Below, piece by piece: positions 1 to 8,145 of a DNA stretch of 64,000 nucleotides (positions are counted from its first letter, which is position 1; each line of letters begins with the position of its first letter). The notes under the pieces were generated by a model. It made no database searches, had not been told where the DNA came from, and saw only the letters and a program-made list of their open reading frames with translations. Both the position numbers and the translations under genes were made by a program. Source of the stretch: Halobacteria archaeon HArc-gm2 (lineage in GTDB: Archaea > Halobacteriota > Halobacteria > Halobacteriales > Haloarculaceae); assembly GCA_025517465.1 (NCBI GenBank), contig JAOPKE010000001.1, forward strand, positions 310,001 to 374,000. Reading direction: 5' to 3'.

Positions 1-597
1 GGACCGACCAAACCGGAGGTTCGGGCCGTCCTCATGAGTAAACTCGCGCTGTCCGACGCCGACCACTTCGTCGAGGTCGGGTCGTGTACCGGCGCCGTCA
101 CCATCGAAGCGGCCCGCCGGGCGGGCCGGGTCACCGCGCTCGAGCGCAAGCCCGACCGCCTCGACGTCACCCGTAAGAACCTCGACGCGAACGACACCGA
201 CGCGCCGGTCGACCTCAGGGCGGCCGAAGCCCCGGAGGGAATACCGGACGACGCGACGGCGCTGTTCCTGGGCGGCAGCCGGAACTACGAGGCCGTCCTC
301 GACCGCGCCGTGGCGGCCGGCATCGACAGAGTCGTGATGAACGTCTCGCGCCTGGAAGTCGCCGGCGCGGCGACGCAGGCCTTCCGCGAGCGCGACGTGC
401 TCGACGAGGTCGTCCAGTTCCAGGTGAGCCACGGATACGAGCTGGCGGGCGCGACGAGCTTCGACTCGGAGAACCCCGTCTACATGCTCGTCGGTAGCGC
501 CGACGTCTCCGACGGCGACGACCGGGTCGCCGCGGACGGGGGCCGCACCCCGGCCACCGACAAACAGACCCGTTCCGGCACGGAGGGGTCCCGATGA
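1..597 (+). CDS. cbiT: Cobalt-precorrin C15-methyltransferase/decarboxylase CbiT (5' partial)
   Basis: CbiT methylates C15 of the corrin precursor and decarboxylates the C12 acetate, using SAM. The frame is open from base 1. The residues before the first ATG at 34 (GPTKPEVRAVL) match the usual CbiT N-terminal motif, so the true start lies outside the window. The SAM loop reads EVGSCTGAVTIEAA, followed by the acidic strand end ALERK. The last 35-40 residues are a polar low-complexity tail. The stop overlaps the cbiL start (ATGA), so the genes are translationally coupled. CbiE, the usual partner, is not visible and may lie upstream. Confidence 0.9.
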   Translation, partial: GPTKPEVRAVLMSKLALSDADHFVEVGSCTGAVTIEAARRAGRVTALERKPDRLDVTRKNLDANDTDAPVDLRAAEAPEGIPDDATALFLGGSRNYEAVLDRAVAAGIDRVVMNVSRLEVAGAATQAFRERDVLDEVVQFQVSHGYELAGATSFDSENPVYMLVGSADVSDGDDRVAADGGRTPATDKQTRSGTEGSR

Positions 598-1403
598 CGC
601 TCTACGGTGTCGGGCTGGGCCCCGGCCAGTCGGATCTGGTGACCGTCCGCGGGAAGCGAGTCCTCGAACGCGCCGACGTGGTGTACTCGCCGGGCCGACT
701 CTCCCGGTCGGTGGCGACGGACCACGTCCCCGAGGACCGCATCGGGGACCTCGACTTCCCGATGACGCGCGACGAGGAGAAACTGCGCAGCGCCTGGACG
801 GAGGCGGCCGCCGCGATCGCGCCGACGGCGCGCGAGGACGACGTCGCGTTCGTGACGCTGGGGGACCCGAACGTCTACTCGACCTTCGGACACCTCCGGC
901 GGACGATGGCGGCGTTCCACGACGACGTCGACCTCGAAGTCGTCCCGGGCGTCAGCGCCGTGACGGCGTTCGCGACGGCGCTCGGCGTCGAGATTCCCGC
1001 GGGGTCAGGCCTCGCCCTCCGGGAGGCTGCCGGCGGCCACTCGCCGACTGGACCGGACCGGATGGTCCTGTTCAAAGTCACGGACGCGCCAACGACCCAC
1101 GAGGGATTGGTCGACGCGGGCTACGACGTGGTGTACGGTCGGCGCCTGTTCATGGAACAGGGCGAGACGCTGGTCACCGACGACCCCGCCGACGTCGACG
1201 AGCGCGATTACTACACGCTGGCCTACGCCGATCGCGACGACCCGACGGCCGACCTGGCTACCGCCGCGTTCGAGACGACCGACTCCCCGACTGTGACGGA
1301 CGGTGGCACGCCGACGGACGGCGGCAGGCCGATGGGCGAGGCCACCCTCGAACAGGCGGAGAGCGAGGCCTGTGGCGACGAACCGCCGGAGGGGAACCGA
1401 TGA
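594..1403 (+). CDS. cbiL: Cobalt-precorrin-2 C20-methyltransferase CbiL
   Basis: CbiL is a SAM-dependent tetrapyrrole methylase that methylates C20 of cobalt-precorrin-2. The N-terminal signature YGVGLGPGQSDLVTVRG (residues 4-20) is the SAM/uroporphyrin methylase P-loop in its CbiL form. A second motif, GDPNVYSTF (about 91-99), and VVPGVSAVTAFA (about 116-127) also fit. The methylase body ends near residue 220. The remaining ~50 residues are a Thr/Gly/Glu-rich tail common in haloarchaeal proteins. It overlaps cbiT and cbiF by 4 bases at each end, which fixes both start and operon membership. Confidence 0.93.
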   Translation: MTLYGVGLGPGQSDLVTVRGKRVLERADVVYSPGRLSRSVATDHVPEDRIGDLDFPMTRDEEKLRSAWTEAAAAIAPTAREDDVAFVTLGDPNVYSTFGHLRRTMAAFHDDVDLEVVPGVSAVTAFATALGVEIPAGSGLALREAAGGHSPTGPDRMVLFKVTDAPTTHEGLVDAGYDVVYGRRLFMEQGETLVTDDPADVDERDYYTLAYADRDDPTADLATAAFETTDSPTVTDGGTPTDGGRPMGEATLEQAESEACGDEPPEGNR

Positions 1404-2272
1404 CGGACCCACAGGACGCGATGGACGCCGAATCCGTCGAACGCGACCCGCGTGTCCACGAGAGAACCGCAGGCGAGGAACAGGAGGGAATCCCCTTCAT
1501 CGGTGCCGGCCCGGGCGACCCCGGGCTGCTGACCGTGAAAGGCCGCGATCTCGTGGAGGCGGCCGACCTCGTGGTCCACGCGGGGTCGCTGGTCAACAGC
1601 GAACTGCTGGAGGAGTTCTGTGCCGACGCCGAGCAGGTGTCGAGCATCGGCAAGGACCTCGAAGAGCTGATCCCGCTGATGCGCGACGCCTACGAGCGAG
1701 GGAGAACCGTCGTCCGCCTCCACAGCGGCGACCCCGCCATCTACGGCGCCGCCCTGGAGCAGATGGACGCGCTGGAGTGCGAGGACGTCCCGACTTACTT
1801 CGTCCCCGGCGTCACGTCGGCGTTCGCCGCCAGCGCGACGCTCCGGACCCAACTCACCCTGAACGAAGTCGCCAACCACGTCGCGTTCACGCGCCCACAG
1901 GGCAAGACCCTCTCCGAGGACGAGGACCACATCTCCGAGTTCGTCGAGATGGGCGACGTGACGACCTGTATCTACCTCGGTACCCACGCCGTCCGCGACA
2001 CGATGGACCGCCTGCTCGACGACGGGCACGACCCCGACAAGCCAGTGGCAGTTGTGTACCACGCCTCCTGGCCCGACGAGGATGTCATCGAGGGCACTGT
2101 GGGGTCCATCGCCGACAAAGTGGAGGCGGCCGGGTACCGGGCGTCGGCGCTGGTGATCATCGGCGAAGCCGTCGAGGGATCGGGCTACGAGCGCTCGTAC
2201 CTCTACGACGGCTGGGCGAATCGAGGGTCTGATGGTGAGGACGCTGCCGAGCAGACGGAGGCCGACGATTGA
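1400..2272 (+). CDS. cbiF: Cobalt-precorrin-4 C11-methyltransferase CbiF
   Basis: CbiF methylates C11 of cobalt-precorrin-4 with SAM. The diagnostic stretch IPFIGAGPGDPGLLTVKG lies at residues 31-48, followed by HAGSLVNSELLEEF, a CbiF/CobM hallmark. HSGDPAIYGA and YFVPGVTSAFAASA supply the rest of the SAM pocket. About 30 charged residues precede the domain. It starts inside the end of cbiL (ATGA overlap). A 198-base gap holding a dispersed repeat separates it from cbiG, the only real break in this otherwise tight operon. Confidence 0.94.
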   Translation: MTDPQDAMDAESVERDPRVHERTAGEEQEGIPFIGAGPGDPGLLTVKGRDLVEAADLVVHAGSLVNSELLEEFCADAEQVSSIGKDLEELIPLMRDAYERGRTVVRLHSGDPAIYGAALEQMDALECEDVPTYFVPGVTSAFAASATLRTQLTLNEVANHVAFTRPQGKTLSEDEDHISEFVEMGDVTTCIYLGTHAVRDTMDRLLDDGHDPDKPVAVVYHASWPDEDVIEGTVGSIADKVEAAGYRASALVIIGEAVEGSGYERSYLYDGWANRGSDGEDAAEQTEADD

Positions 2273-2303
2273 GATGAGCCGGGACCGCAATCCAGAACAG
2301 CCT

Positions 2304-2413
2304 GAAAGCCCCCTCGCGTTCGCCTCGGGGGACTCGCTGCGCGCCTCGCCCTCCGGGCTTCGGTGCTTGCGTCGTCCGCCGTCGCCGAACGCTCGGCCCC
2401 TTTCAGTCCCACC
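2304..2413 (+). repeat. Dispersed ~110-bp repeat (family with GAAAGCC...CCTTTCAGTCC ends), copy 1
   Basis: This fills most of the gap between cbiF and cbiG. It begins GAAAGCCC, ends CCCCTTTCAGTCCCACC, and has GGTGCTTGCGTCGTC in the middle. The same order of blocks recurs at 33790-33894 and, inverted, at 34091-34199. The ends form a short inverted repeat (TGAAAG/CTTTCA). No ORF of its own is credible. I read it as a non-coding mobile-type or structural repeat; the family identity is inference from three copies in this window. Confidence 0.6.
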
Positions 2414-2470
2414 CACACGGCTGGTCGGCCGGCCACCGCGTGCGGCCGTTTTACCGGCCGGTGATTTTCA

Positions 2471-3466
2471 ATGAGTACTGACACCAACGACACAGACACC
2501 ACGGACGCTGACTCGGACGAATCGAGCGGCCACTGTTCCACGCCGGACTCCGACGGGGAGGTGGCCGAGGAGATAGCCATCGTCGCCTTCGAGCGAAAGA
2601 TGGAGACGGCCGAGGAGATAGTCGACGGCGTCGGCGACCGGTACGAGACCATCGACGTCGTCGAGTACCACGGCGACGTCTTCGCCGAGCACTGGGGCGA
2701 GTACGACTGCTTCGTCGGGCTGATGGCCAGCGGTATCGCGATGCGGAAGACCGCGCCATTGCTCGACGACAAGTGGGACGACCCCGCCATCGTCGTCGTC
2801 GACGAGGAGTTGACCTGGGCCATCCCCATCACCGGCGGCCATCACGGCGCGAACCAGGTCGCCGACGACCTGGCGTCGATGGGCGCCGTCCCGGCGATGA
2901 CCACCGCCAGCGAGGCGACGGACAAGCAGGGCGTCGAGAAACAGGCGAAGGCGCTCGACGCCCACGTCGTCAACGGCGACTCGACAGTGGCGACGAATCT
3001 GGCCGTGCTGGACGACGAACTCGGTCCCGTCGAACGCCTCGACGGACCGAAAGCGGTCATGGTCGGCGACGACGTCACCGTCCTCAAGCGCAACGCCGAC
3101 GATGGCGTCGTCCTCGGGTCGGGCAGCGTCTCCGGCGCCACGGTCGAGCAGTTCCACGACGCATGGGAAGCGGCCCTTGCGGAGACCGAGTACGACCGCG
3201 AGGACGTGGAGTTCGTCGCGACGGGCACCCGGAAAGACGACGAGGAGGGCATGCTCGCCGCCGCCGAGGAGTGGGGTCTGGGCGTCGTCGCCTTCGAGAA
3301 GGAGGACCTGGCGGAGTTCGAGGGCCCGACCCCCTCCCGCTCCAAGGAACTCATCGGCTGGCCGGGCATCGCCGAAGCCTCGGCCATCGCCGGCGGGTCG
3401 GAGCACGAACTGATCGGTGAGAAAACGCGCCACGACGACGCCGTGACCGTAGCGGTGGGGCGGTAG
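2471..3466 (+). CDS. cbiG: Cobalt-precorrin-5A hydrolase CbiG
   Basis: CbiG opens the delta-lactone of cobalt-precorrin-5A and releases acetaldehyde, the ring-contraction step of the anaerobic pathway. The N-terminal domain has CFVGLMASGIAMRKTAPLL and the conserved ITGGHHGANQVADDLA motif (about 118-133). The C-terminal domain ends with PTPSRSKELIGWPGIAEASAI, typical of CbiG. A ~35-residue acidic leader precedes the domain. The start at 2471 follows the dispersed repeat. The stop is directly followed by the cbiH start (1-base gap), so translation is probably coupled. Confidence 0.92.
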   Translation: MSTDTNDTDTTDADSDESSGHCSTPDSDGEVAEEIAIVAFERKMETAEEIVDGVGDRYETIDVVEYHGDVFAEHWGEYDCFVGLMASGIAMRKTAPLLDDKWDDPAIVVVDEELTWAIPITGGHHGANQVADDLASMGAVPAMTTASEATDKQGVEKQAKALDAHVVNGDSTVATNLAVLDDELGPVERLDGPKAVMVGDDVTVLKRNADDGVVLGSGSVSGATVEQFHDAWEAALAETEYDREDVEFVATGTRKDDEEGMLAAAEEWGLGVVAFEKEDLAEFEGPTPSRSKELIGWPGIAEASAIAGGSEHELIGEKTRHDDAVTVAVGR

Positions 3467-3467
3467 C

Positions 3468-4409
3468 ATGACGGTGGAAGGTTCCAGCGCGCCCGACGAA
3501 TCGACGGCGGAACCCGGCACCCTCTACGTCGTCGGCATCGGTCCGGGGCTCCCCCACGCGATGACCCAGCGGGCGAAGGACGTGATCCAGTCCGCCGACG
3601 TCGTCGTCGCCTCGAACCTCTACCAGGAGTTCCTCCGGAAGGACGGGACGCTTCCGCCCGAGAGCGCTGCGGTGGAGGCCGCAACTGACGGTGGCAGCGG
3701 TGCCATTGCTGCTCGGAACGACCTGACGGCCGCGGGCGAGGAGGGGTCCGTCCTCGAACGACCCGACGACTCCCGCCAGTTGCTGATCCGCTCGTCGATG
3801 GGGCGCCAGGTCGAACTGGCCCGCGACGCCTTCGAACGGGTCCGAGAGGGCCAGGACGTCGCCCACGTCTCCGGCGGCGACCCGAACGTCTACGGCAAGA
3901 GCGATCTGGTGTTCACGATGGCCGACGCCGACGACGCGACGGACGTCCCCATCGAGATCGTCCCCGGCGTGACGGCGGCGCTGGGCGGCGCGGCGAACCT
4001 CGGTGCGCCGCTGTCCAACGACTTCTGCACGATATCCCTCTCGGACAAGTGGCGCGGCTGGGACGAGATCGAGGAGAAGCTGCGAGCGGCCGCTATCTCG
4101 GGGTTCGTCGTCGCGCTGTACAACTGCTGGCGCAACTACGAGCGAGCGGTCGACGTGATTCGCGAGGAGCGCCACGACGACGTCCCCGTCGCCATCGTCA
4201 ACGACGCCGGTCGCGGCGACGCAGGACGGAACCTCGACGACGAGACGCACACCATCACGACCCTCGGCAAGGCAGGCGACCACGACGACGAGGTCGGCGG
4301 CATGGGCACCTCGCTGGTCGTCGGCAACGCCGAGACGGAGACCTGGGAGAACGACTACGAGCGGTACCTCGTCACCCCGCGCGGCGGGCGTGACGTGGAG
4401 GACTTCTGA
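3468..4409 (+). CDS. cbiH: Precorrin-3B/cobalt-factor III C17-methyltransferase CbiH, copy 1
   Basis: This is a SAM-dependent methylase acting at C17 with ring contraction. The methylase P-loop is TLYVVGIGPGLPHAMTQRA (about 20-38). VSGGDPNVYGKSDLVF and EIVPGVTAALGGAANLGAPLSNDFCTISLSD are characteristic of CbiH. An insertion of ~45 residues (about 60-105, Gly/Ala/Glu-rich) after the first strand pair is absent from copy 2. It lies directly downstream of cbiG and 3 bases upstream of a second cbiH. The two paralogues may have separate roles; the sequence does not say which is the ring-contracting enzyme. Confidence 0.9.
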   Translation: MTVEGSSAPDESTAEPGTLYVVGIGPGLPHAMTQRAKDVIQSADVVVASNLYQEFLRKDGTLPPESAAVEAATDGGSGAIAARNDLTAAGEEGSVLERPDDSRQLLIRSSMGRQVELARDAFERVREGQDVAHVSGGDPNVYGKSDLVFTMADADDATDVPIEIVPGVTAALGGAANLGAPLSNDFCTISLSDKWRGWDEIEEKLRAAAISGFVVALYNCWRNYERAVDVIREERHDDVPVAIVNDAGRGDAGRNLDDETHTITTLGKAGDHDDEVGGMGTSLVVGNAETETWENDYERYLVTPRGGRDVEDF

Positions 4410-4412
4410 ACC

Positions 4413-5411
4413 ATGAGCACCGACAGCGACACCGAGACGGACGCGAGCACAGACACCGGATCGAACTGCGGCGCATCGAGCAGCGAAACGAACGCCGACG
4501 ACTCCGCGTCGAAGTGCGGCGGGGCGACGATAGGCGACGACGGCGGTTCGTCGTCGGGCTGCGGGGCCTCCTCGTCCTCGTCCTCGAATTCCAGCGGCGA
4601 GCAGGAGGTCGAGTCCACCGTCGACGACTTCGACGCCGAGCCGGGCCGGCTCCTCGCCGTGGGCCTCGGACCCGGGCAGCCAGAGGGCATGACCCAGCGC
4701 GCGCGAACGGCGCTGATGGAGGCCGAACACGTCGTCGGCTACACGACGTACATCGACCTGATCCCCGACGAGATAACCGAGGCGGCCGACGAGCTGTACG
4801 ACACGCCGATGTGCGGCGAGGTCTCCCGGACCGAGGAGGCCATCGACCGCGCGCTCGCGGGCAACGACGTCGCCATCGTCGGCAGCGGCGATCCAAACGT
4901 CTACGCGTTGGCCGGGCTCGCCCTGGAGATAATCGAGTCGAAGGGCGGGACGGCGTCGATGGTCGACTTCGAGGTCGTCCCCGGCGTCCCGGCCGCCCAG
5001 TCCTGCGGTGCCCGCCTCGGCGCGCCGCTGGTCAACGACACCGTCTCCGTCTCCCTCTCTGACCACCTGACGCCGATGGCGGAGATCGAGTCCCGTCTGG
5101 AGGCCGTCGCCGGCGAGGGATTCACCATCGCGATCTACAACCCGTGGAGCCGCAAGCGCCGCGGGAACTACCAGACGTGCTGTGACATCCTGCTGGAGCA
5201 CCGCGACCCGGACACGCCCGTCGGTATCGTCCACGGCGCCGGCCGGGAGGACGAGCGGGTCGAGATCGTCAAGCTGGGAGAGCTTCCCGACCTCGGAGAG
5301 ACCGATCTGGTCGACATGACCACCACCATCCTCGTCGGCAACGAGGACACCTACGTCTGGGACGACCGGATGGTGACGCCGCGCGGCTACGAGACGAAGT
5401 ACGACTACTGA
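4413..5411 (+). CDS. cbiH: Precorrin-3B/cobalt-factor III C17-methyltransferase CbiH, copy 2, with Cys/Ser-rich N-terminal extension
   Basis: The methylase domain starts near residue 78 (GRLLAVGLGPGQPEGMTQRA) and continues with GSGDPNVYALAG and VVPGVPAAQSCGARLGAPLVNDTVSVSLSDHLTP, all standard CbiH motifs. The first ~75 residues are unusual: Ser/Asp/Thr low complexity with three spaced CG(A/G) motifs, Cys19, Cys35 and Cys50. Such a tail could hold metal or an Fe-S cluster or simply be disordered. The gene lies 3 bases after copy 1 and 3 bases before the ferredoxin gene, so the ferredoxin may serve this enzyme. Function of the tail is inference. Confidence 0.9.
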   Translation: MSTDSDTETDASTDTGSNCGASSSETNADDSASKCGGATIGDDGGSSSGCGASSSSSSNSSGEQEVESTVDDFDAEPGRLLAVGLGPGQPEGMTQRARTALMEAEHVVGYTTYIDLIPDEITEAADELYDTPMCGEVSRTEEAIDRALAGNDVAIVGSGDPNVYALAGLALEIIESKGGTASMVDFEVVPGVPAAQSCGARLGAPLVNDTVSVSLSDHLTPMAEIESRLEAVAGEGFTIAIYNPWSRKRRGNYQTCCDILLEHRDPDTPVGIVHGAGREDERVEIVKLGELPDLGETDLVDMTTTILVGNEDTYVWDDRMVTPRGYETKYDY

Positions 5412-5414
5412 GCC

Positions 5415-5672
5415 ATGAGCGACACAGATACCTACGACGTGCGGATCGACCGCGAGGCCTGCGACGGCGTCTTCGCTTGCCTCGTCCGCGACTCGCGGTT
5501 CGTCGAGGACGAGGACGGCCTCGCCAGCGTCGACCCGGAAACGGCCGTCTCGGTGGAATGTGACGGCGAGTTCGTCACCGCGCGGTTCGACGACGGGAAC
5601 CTCGACCAGGCGAAGCAGGCGGCCGCGGCGTGTCCGCTGGACGCGATATCGGTCACGGAGGGAGTGCGATGA
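5415..5672 (+). CDS. Small single-cluster ferredoxin in the cobalamin operon
   Basis: An 85-residue acidic protein with Cys16-x5-Cys22 near the N-terminus and Cys73-Pro (AAACPLDAI) near the C-terminus, the pattern of a monocluster bacterial-type ferredoxin. The usual middle ligand between the first two Cys is Val19, so a [3Fe-4S]-like cluster is more likely than [4Fe-4S]; Cys49 is an extra candidate. Placed between cbiH and cbiX, it probably supplies electrons to a corrin-ring or chelation step. The stop overlaps the start of the next gene. Confidence 0.8.
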   Translation: MSDTDTYDVRIDREACDGVFACLVRDSRFVEDEDGLASVDPETAVSVECDGEFVTARFDDGNLDQAKQAAAACPLDAISVTEGVR

Positions 5673-6382
5673 GCATCCAGTCCGGCACCCCGAAGGACCT
5701 GCTCGCCGCCCACCCGGAGACGGCGTACTTCTGGGGCCGCGTCGCCGCGGACGGCGAGTGCGAAGACGGCTGCGTGACCGTCCGAACGAACGACGAGACC
5801 GCAGCCCACCGGCTGGCCGCCATCGCCGGCGCAGACCAGATAGACCGCCGGATCCTCGAACGGGAGTACGCCCACGACACGGCCATCACCCGCAAAGAAG
5901 ACGAGTACGTCGTCCAGGTGCTCGGCGACCTGGCTGACCGGGCCGGCGCCGCGCTCGGCCTTCCCTTGGAGGGACAGCCGGGGGGCTACCGGTTCGACGT
6001 CTTCGCCGACCACGACCGACAGCTCCTCCGGGGGCTGCTGGAGGGCTGTGGCACGGTCTGCTTCAAGTCGGACGACGAGGCCGTCGGCATCTCGGCGAGC
6101 GAAGCGAGCCGAGGCTCGACAGAGCAGGGCTCTGTCGTCGTCTCGTTCGTTCACGATGACGAGCGACTCCTCCGGGCCGTCCAGTCGGTCCTCGACCGCA
6201 TCCCGGTCGACGCGCCCCACGACGACCTCGCCGACGCCTCGTCGGGCTACTGGTTCGGCGTCGACGACGACAGCGTCCCGGCCCTCGGCGAGTGGGTGTA
6301 CGAAGGCACGGACGAGTCCGGGCTGTTCGCCCCGCCTCGCCGGCGAAAGCTCCGGAAGAGCCTGGACCGGATAGAGCGATGA
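5669..6382 (+). CDS. Unassigned cobalamin-operon protein with degenerate LAGLIDADG-like repeats
   Basis: A 237-residue protein, not a known corrin enzyme. The start at 5669 overlaps the ferredoxin stop (ATGA) and is preferred to upstream in-frame codons. Residues 19-29 (AYFWGRVAADG) and 119-128 (LLRGLLEGCG) resemble the two LAGLIDADG helices of homing-endonuclease-fold proteins. Each is followed by strand-like segments and an HRLAAI/LLRAVQSVL helix. The first repeat keeps the acidic residue (Asp28), the second has Cys127 instead, so cleavage activity is doubtful. Its tight place between ferredoxin and cbiX suggests a role in B12 synthesis, perhaps binding nucleic acid or ligand; that is inference. 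It overlaps cbiX by 4 bases. Confidence 0.7.
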   Translation: MSIQSGTPKDLLAAHPETAYFWGRVAADGECEDGCVTVRTNDETAAHRLAAIAGADQIDRRILEREYAHDTAITRKEDEYVVQVLGDLADRAGAALGLPLEGQPGGYRFDVFADHDRQLLRGLLEGCGTVCFKSDDEAVGISASEASRGSTEQGSVVVSFVHDDERLLRAVQSVLDRIPVDAPHDDLADASSGYWFGVDDDSVPALGEWVYEGTDESGLFAPPRRRKLRKSLDRIER

Positions 6383-7602
6383 GCGAAGCGACCGCTGCCC
6401 CCGAGACGCTCGACGACGAGGCGGTACTGCTCGTCGGCCACGGCTCCCGCCGCGAGCAGTCCAACGAACAGGTCAGGGAACTCGCTGCCGCGCTCGAATC
6501 GCGGCTCCGACTTCCGGTCGACGCCGCCTATCTGGAACTGGCCTCGCCGGCAATCGACGAGGCAATCGCCGGCCTCGCACCGACGGCCTCGCGATTGACG
6601 GTCGTCCACCTCTCGCTGTTCGCCGCGAGTCACGTCAAGAACGACGTGCCGCTGGCCGTGACGCAGGCCCGGAGCCGCCATCCGGACCTCACCATCCGGA
6701 ACGGGGCCCACCTGGGTATCCATCCGGCCATCGTCGACCTGCTGGACGACCGTGCCGCCGCAGTGGAGGCGGAAATGGACGTCGACCGCGAAACCGACGA
6801 CGTCGCCGTGGTTTTCTGCGGGCGGGGGTCGAGCGACCCCGACGCCAACGCCGACGTTCACAAACTCGCCCGGTTGCTGTACGAGGGCCGAGCGTTCTCG
6901 CGCGTCGACCCGAGCTTCATCGGCGTGACGGAACCGGACCTCCCGACGACGCTGCACGACGTCGCGAAACACCGGCCCGACGCCGTCGTCGTCCTCCCCT
7001 ATATGCTCGGCGACGGCGTGCTGACCGAGCGCATCCGCGAGCGCACCCGCGAGTTCGACGACGAGTACCCCTACGTCGCGGCCGCACCTGGCGACCCGCT
7101 GGGCACCGACGACCGGTTGCTCGACGTGCTGGGCGACCGCTGGCAGGAGGCCCGGACCGAGAGCGTCGACATGTCGTGTGACACGTGCAAGTACAAGGTC
7201 GAACTCGACGGGTACGAGGAGGACACCGGCGGCGCGCGGGCGATGTTGCGCGCCTTGACTCACCAGGCGAGCCACGCGGACCGCGAGGACGTCGACGACG
7301 ACCCGCACGTCCACGACGCCCCGGAGAAGCACGTCGCCGTCTGCACGAACCAGACCTGTGCGGCCGACGGCGCGCCTGCCGTCCTCGAACGGCTCCGGCA
7401 GGCCGCCCGCGACTCGGAGGCCTGCGACGCCAGAATCACGCGCTCGTCTTGTCTGGGCCGGTGCGGAGACGGCCCGATGGTCGCCGTCTACCCGGACGGC
7501 GTCTGGTACGGCGGCCTCGACTCGGAGGACGCCGACCGCATCGTTTCGTCCCACCTCGACCGGGACCGCATCGTCGGCGACCTCGTCGATCAGACGCTGT
7601 AA
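6379..7602 (+). CDS. cbiX: CbiX-type cobalt chelatase with C-terminal [2Fe-2S] thioredoxin-like domain
   Basis: Inserts Co2+ into sirohydrochlorin (class II chelatase). Two chelatase half-domains are visible: residues 15-130 with VGHGSRREQSN (His21) and SLFAASHVKNDVP (His85), and 140-260 with VFCGRGSSDPDAN and VLPYMLGDGVL. A CDTCKYK segment (267-273) and a His/Asp-rich linker follow. A C-terminal domain (about 318-400) has CTNQTC and CLGRC, the [2Fe-2S] thioredoxin-like ferredoxin pattern. The start at 6379 overlaps the preceding stop. The domain order suggests redox control or electron transfer to the chelatase, which is inference. Confidence 0.9.
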   Translation: MSEATAAPETLDDEAVLLVGHGSRREQSNEQVRELAAALESRLRLPVDAAYLELASPAIDEAIAGLAPTASRLTVVHLSLFAASHVKNDVPLAVTQARSRHPDLTIRNGAHLGIHPAIVDLLDDRAAAVEAEMDVDRETDDVAVVFCGRGSSDPDANADVHKLARLLYEGRAFSRVDPSFIGVTEPDLPTTLHDVAKHRPDAVVVLPYMLGDGVLTERIRERTREFDDEYPYVAAAPGDPLGTDDRLLDVLGDRWQEARTESVDMSCDTCKYKVELDGYEEDTGGARAMLRALTHQASHADREDVDDDPHVHDAPEKHVAVCTNQTCAADGAPAVLERLRQAARDSEACDARITRSSCLGRCGDGPMVAVYPDGVWYGGLDSEDADRIVSSHLDRDRIVGDLVDQTL

Positions 7603-7623
7603 TAAGCCGCATACACACCAACC

Positions 7624-7995
7624 ATGACCTGTCACGAACTCGAAGCGCTTCGACTCGGTTTGATGAACGTTGTCGGTACCGAAGACCAGCGCGTCCGCGA
7701 ACACGCGGAGGCCGAACTGGACGGCGAACTGTCCGGACCTATCGAGGCCCTGGCGAACGCCCAGTCGCTCGCGGAGATAGAACGCCACTTCGACGCCGCA
7801 CTGGTGGACCTGGAGGAACAGGTCGCCGCCACGGACGCGGACAGCCAGGAGTACGACTACCTCCGCGGCCGTCTCGTGGCCGTCAGGGACGCCGAGCGCG
7901 CGGTTCGCCGGCTCCGAACCCAGGGCGAGGACGTCCTGGCGGGCCTCGGCGAAGCTCACCACGTCCTCCACGAGACGTTCCCGGTCGAGGACTGA
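7624..7995 (+). CDS. DUF3209-like protein, last gene of the cobalamin operon
   Basis: A 123-residue, helix-rich acidic protein starting MTCHELEALRLGLMNVVG, which I believe matches the haloarchaeal DUF3209 family; no catalytic motif is evident. The Cys3/His4 pair at the N-terminus is the only obvious metal-binding candidate. It follows cbiX by 21 bases on the same strand and probably ends the operon. Conserved linkage with cbiX would point to a cobalt-handling or chelatase-accessory role, but function is unknown. Confidence 0.75.
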   Translation: MTCHELEALRLGLMNVVGTEDQRVREHAEAELDGELSGPIEALANAQSLAEIERHFDAALVDLEEQVAATDADSQEYDYLRGRLVAVRDAERAVRRLRTQGEDVLAGLGEAHHVLHETFPVED

Positions 7996-8145
7996 ACTCA
8001 CGCCCGAGCGAGGCCCGCATTTCCCGGGACTGTGGGCGCGACGGTGATAACCGACTGCCGGCTAGTCGATGACAGCACCTCGTCGGCGTTCTGCTGGACG
8101 GGTGTGAGAAATTTTTCGTGGGGCACCGCGAACCGGCAAAGTCGT

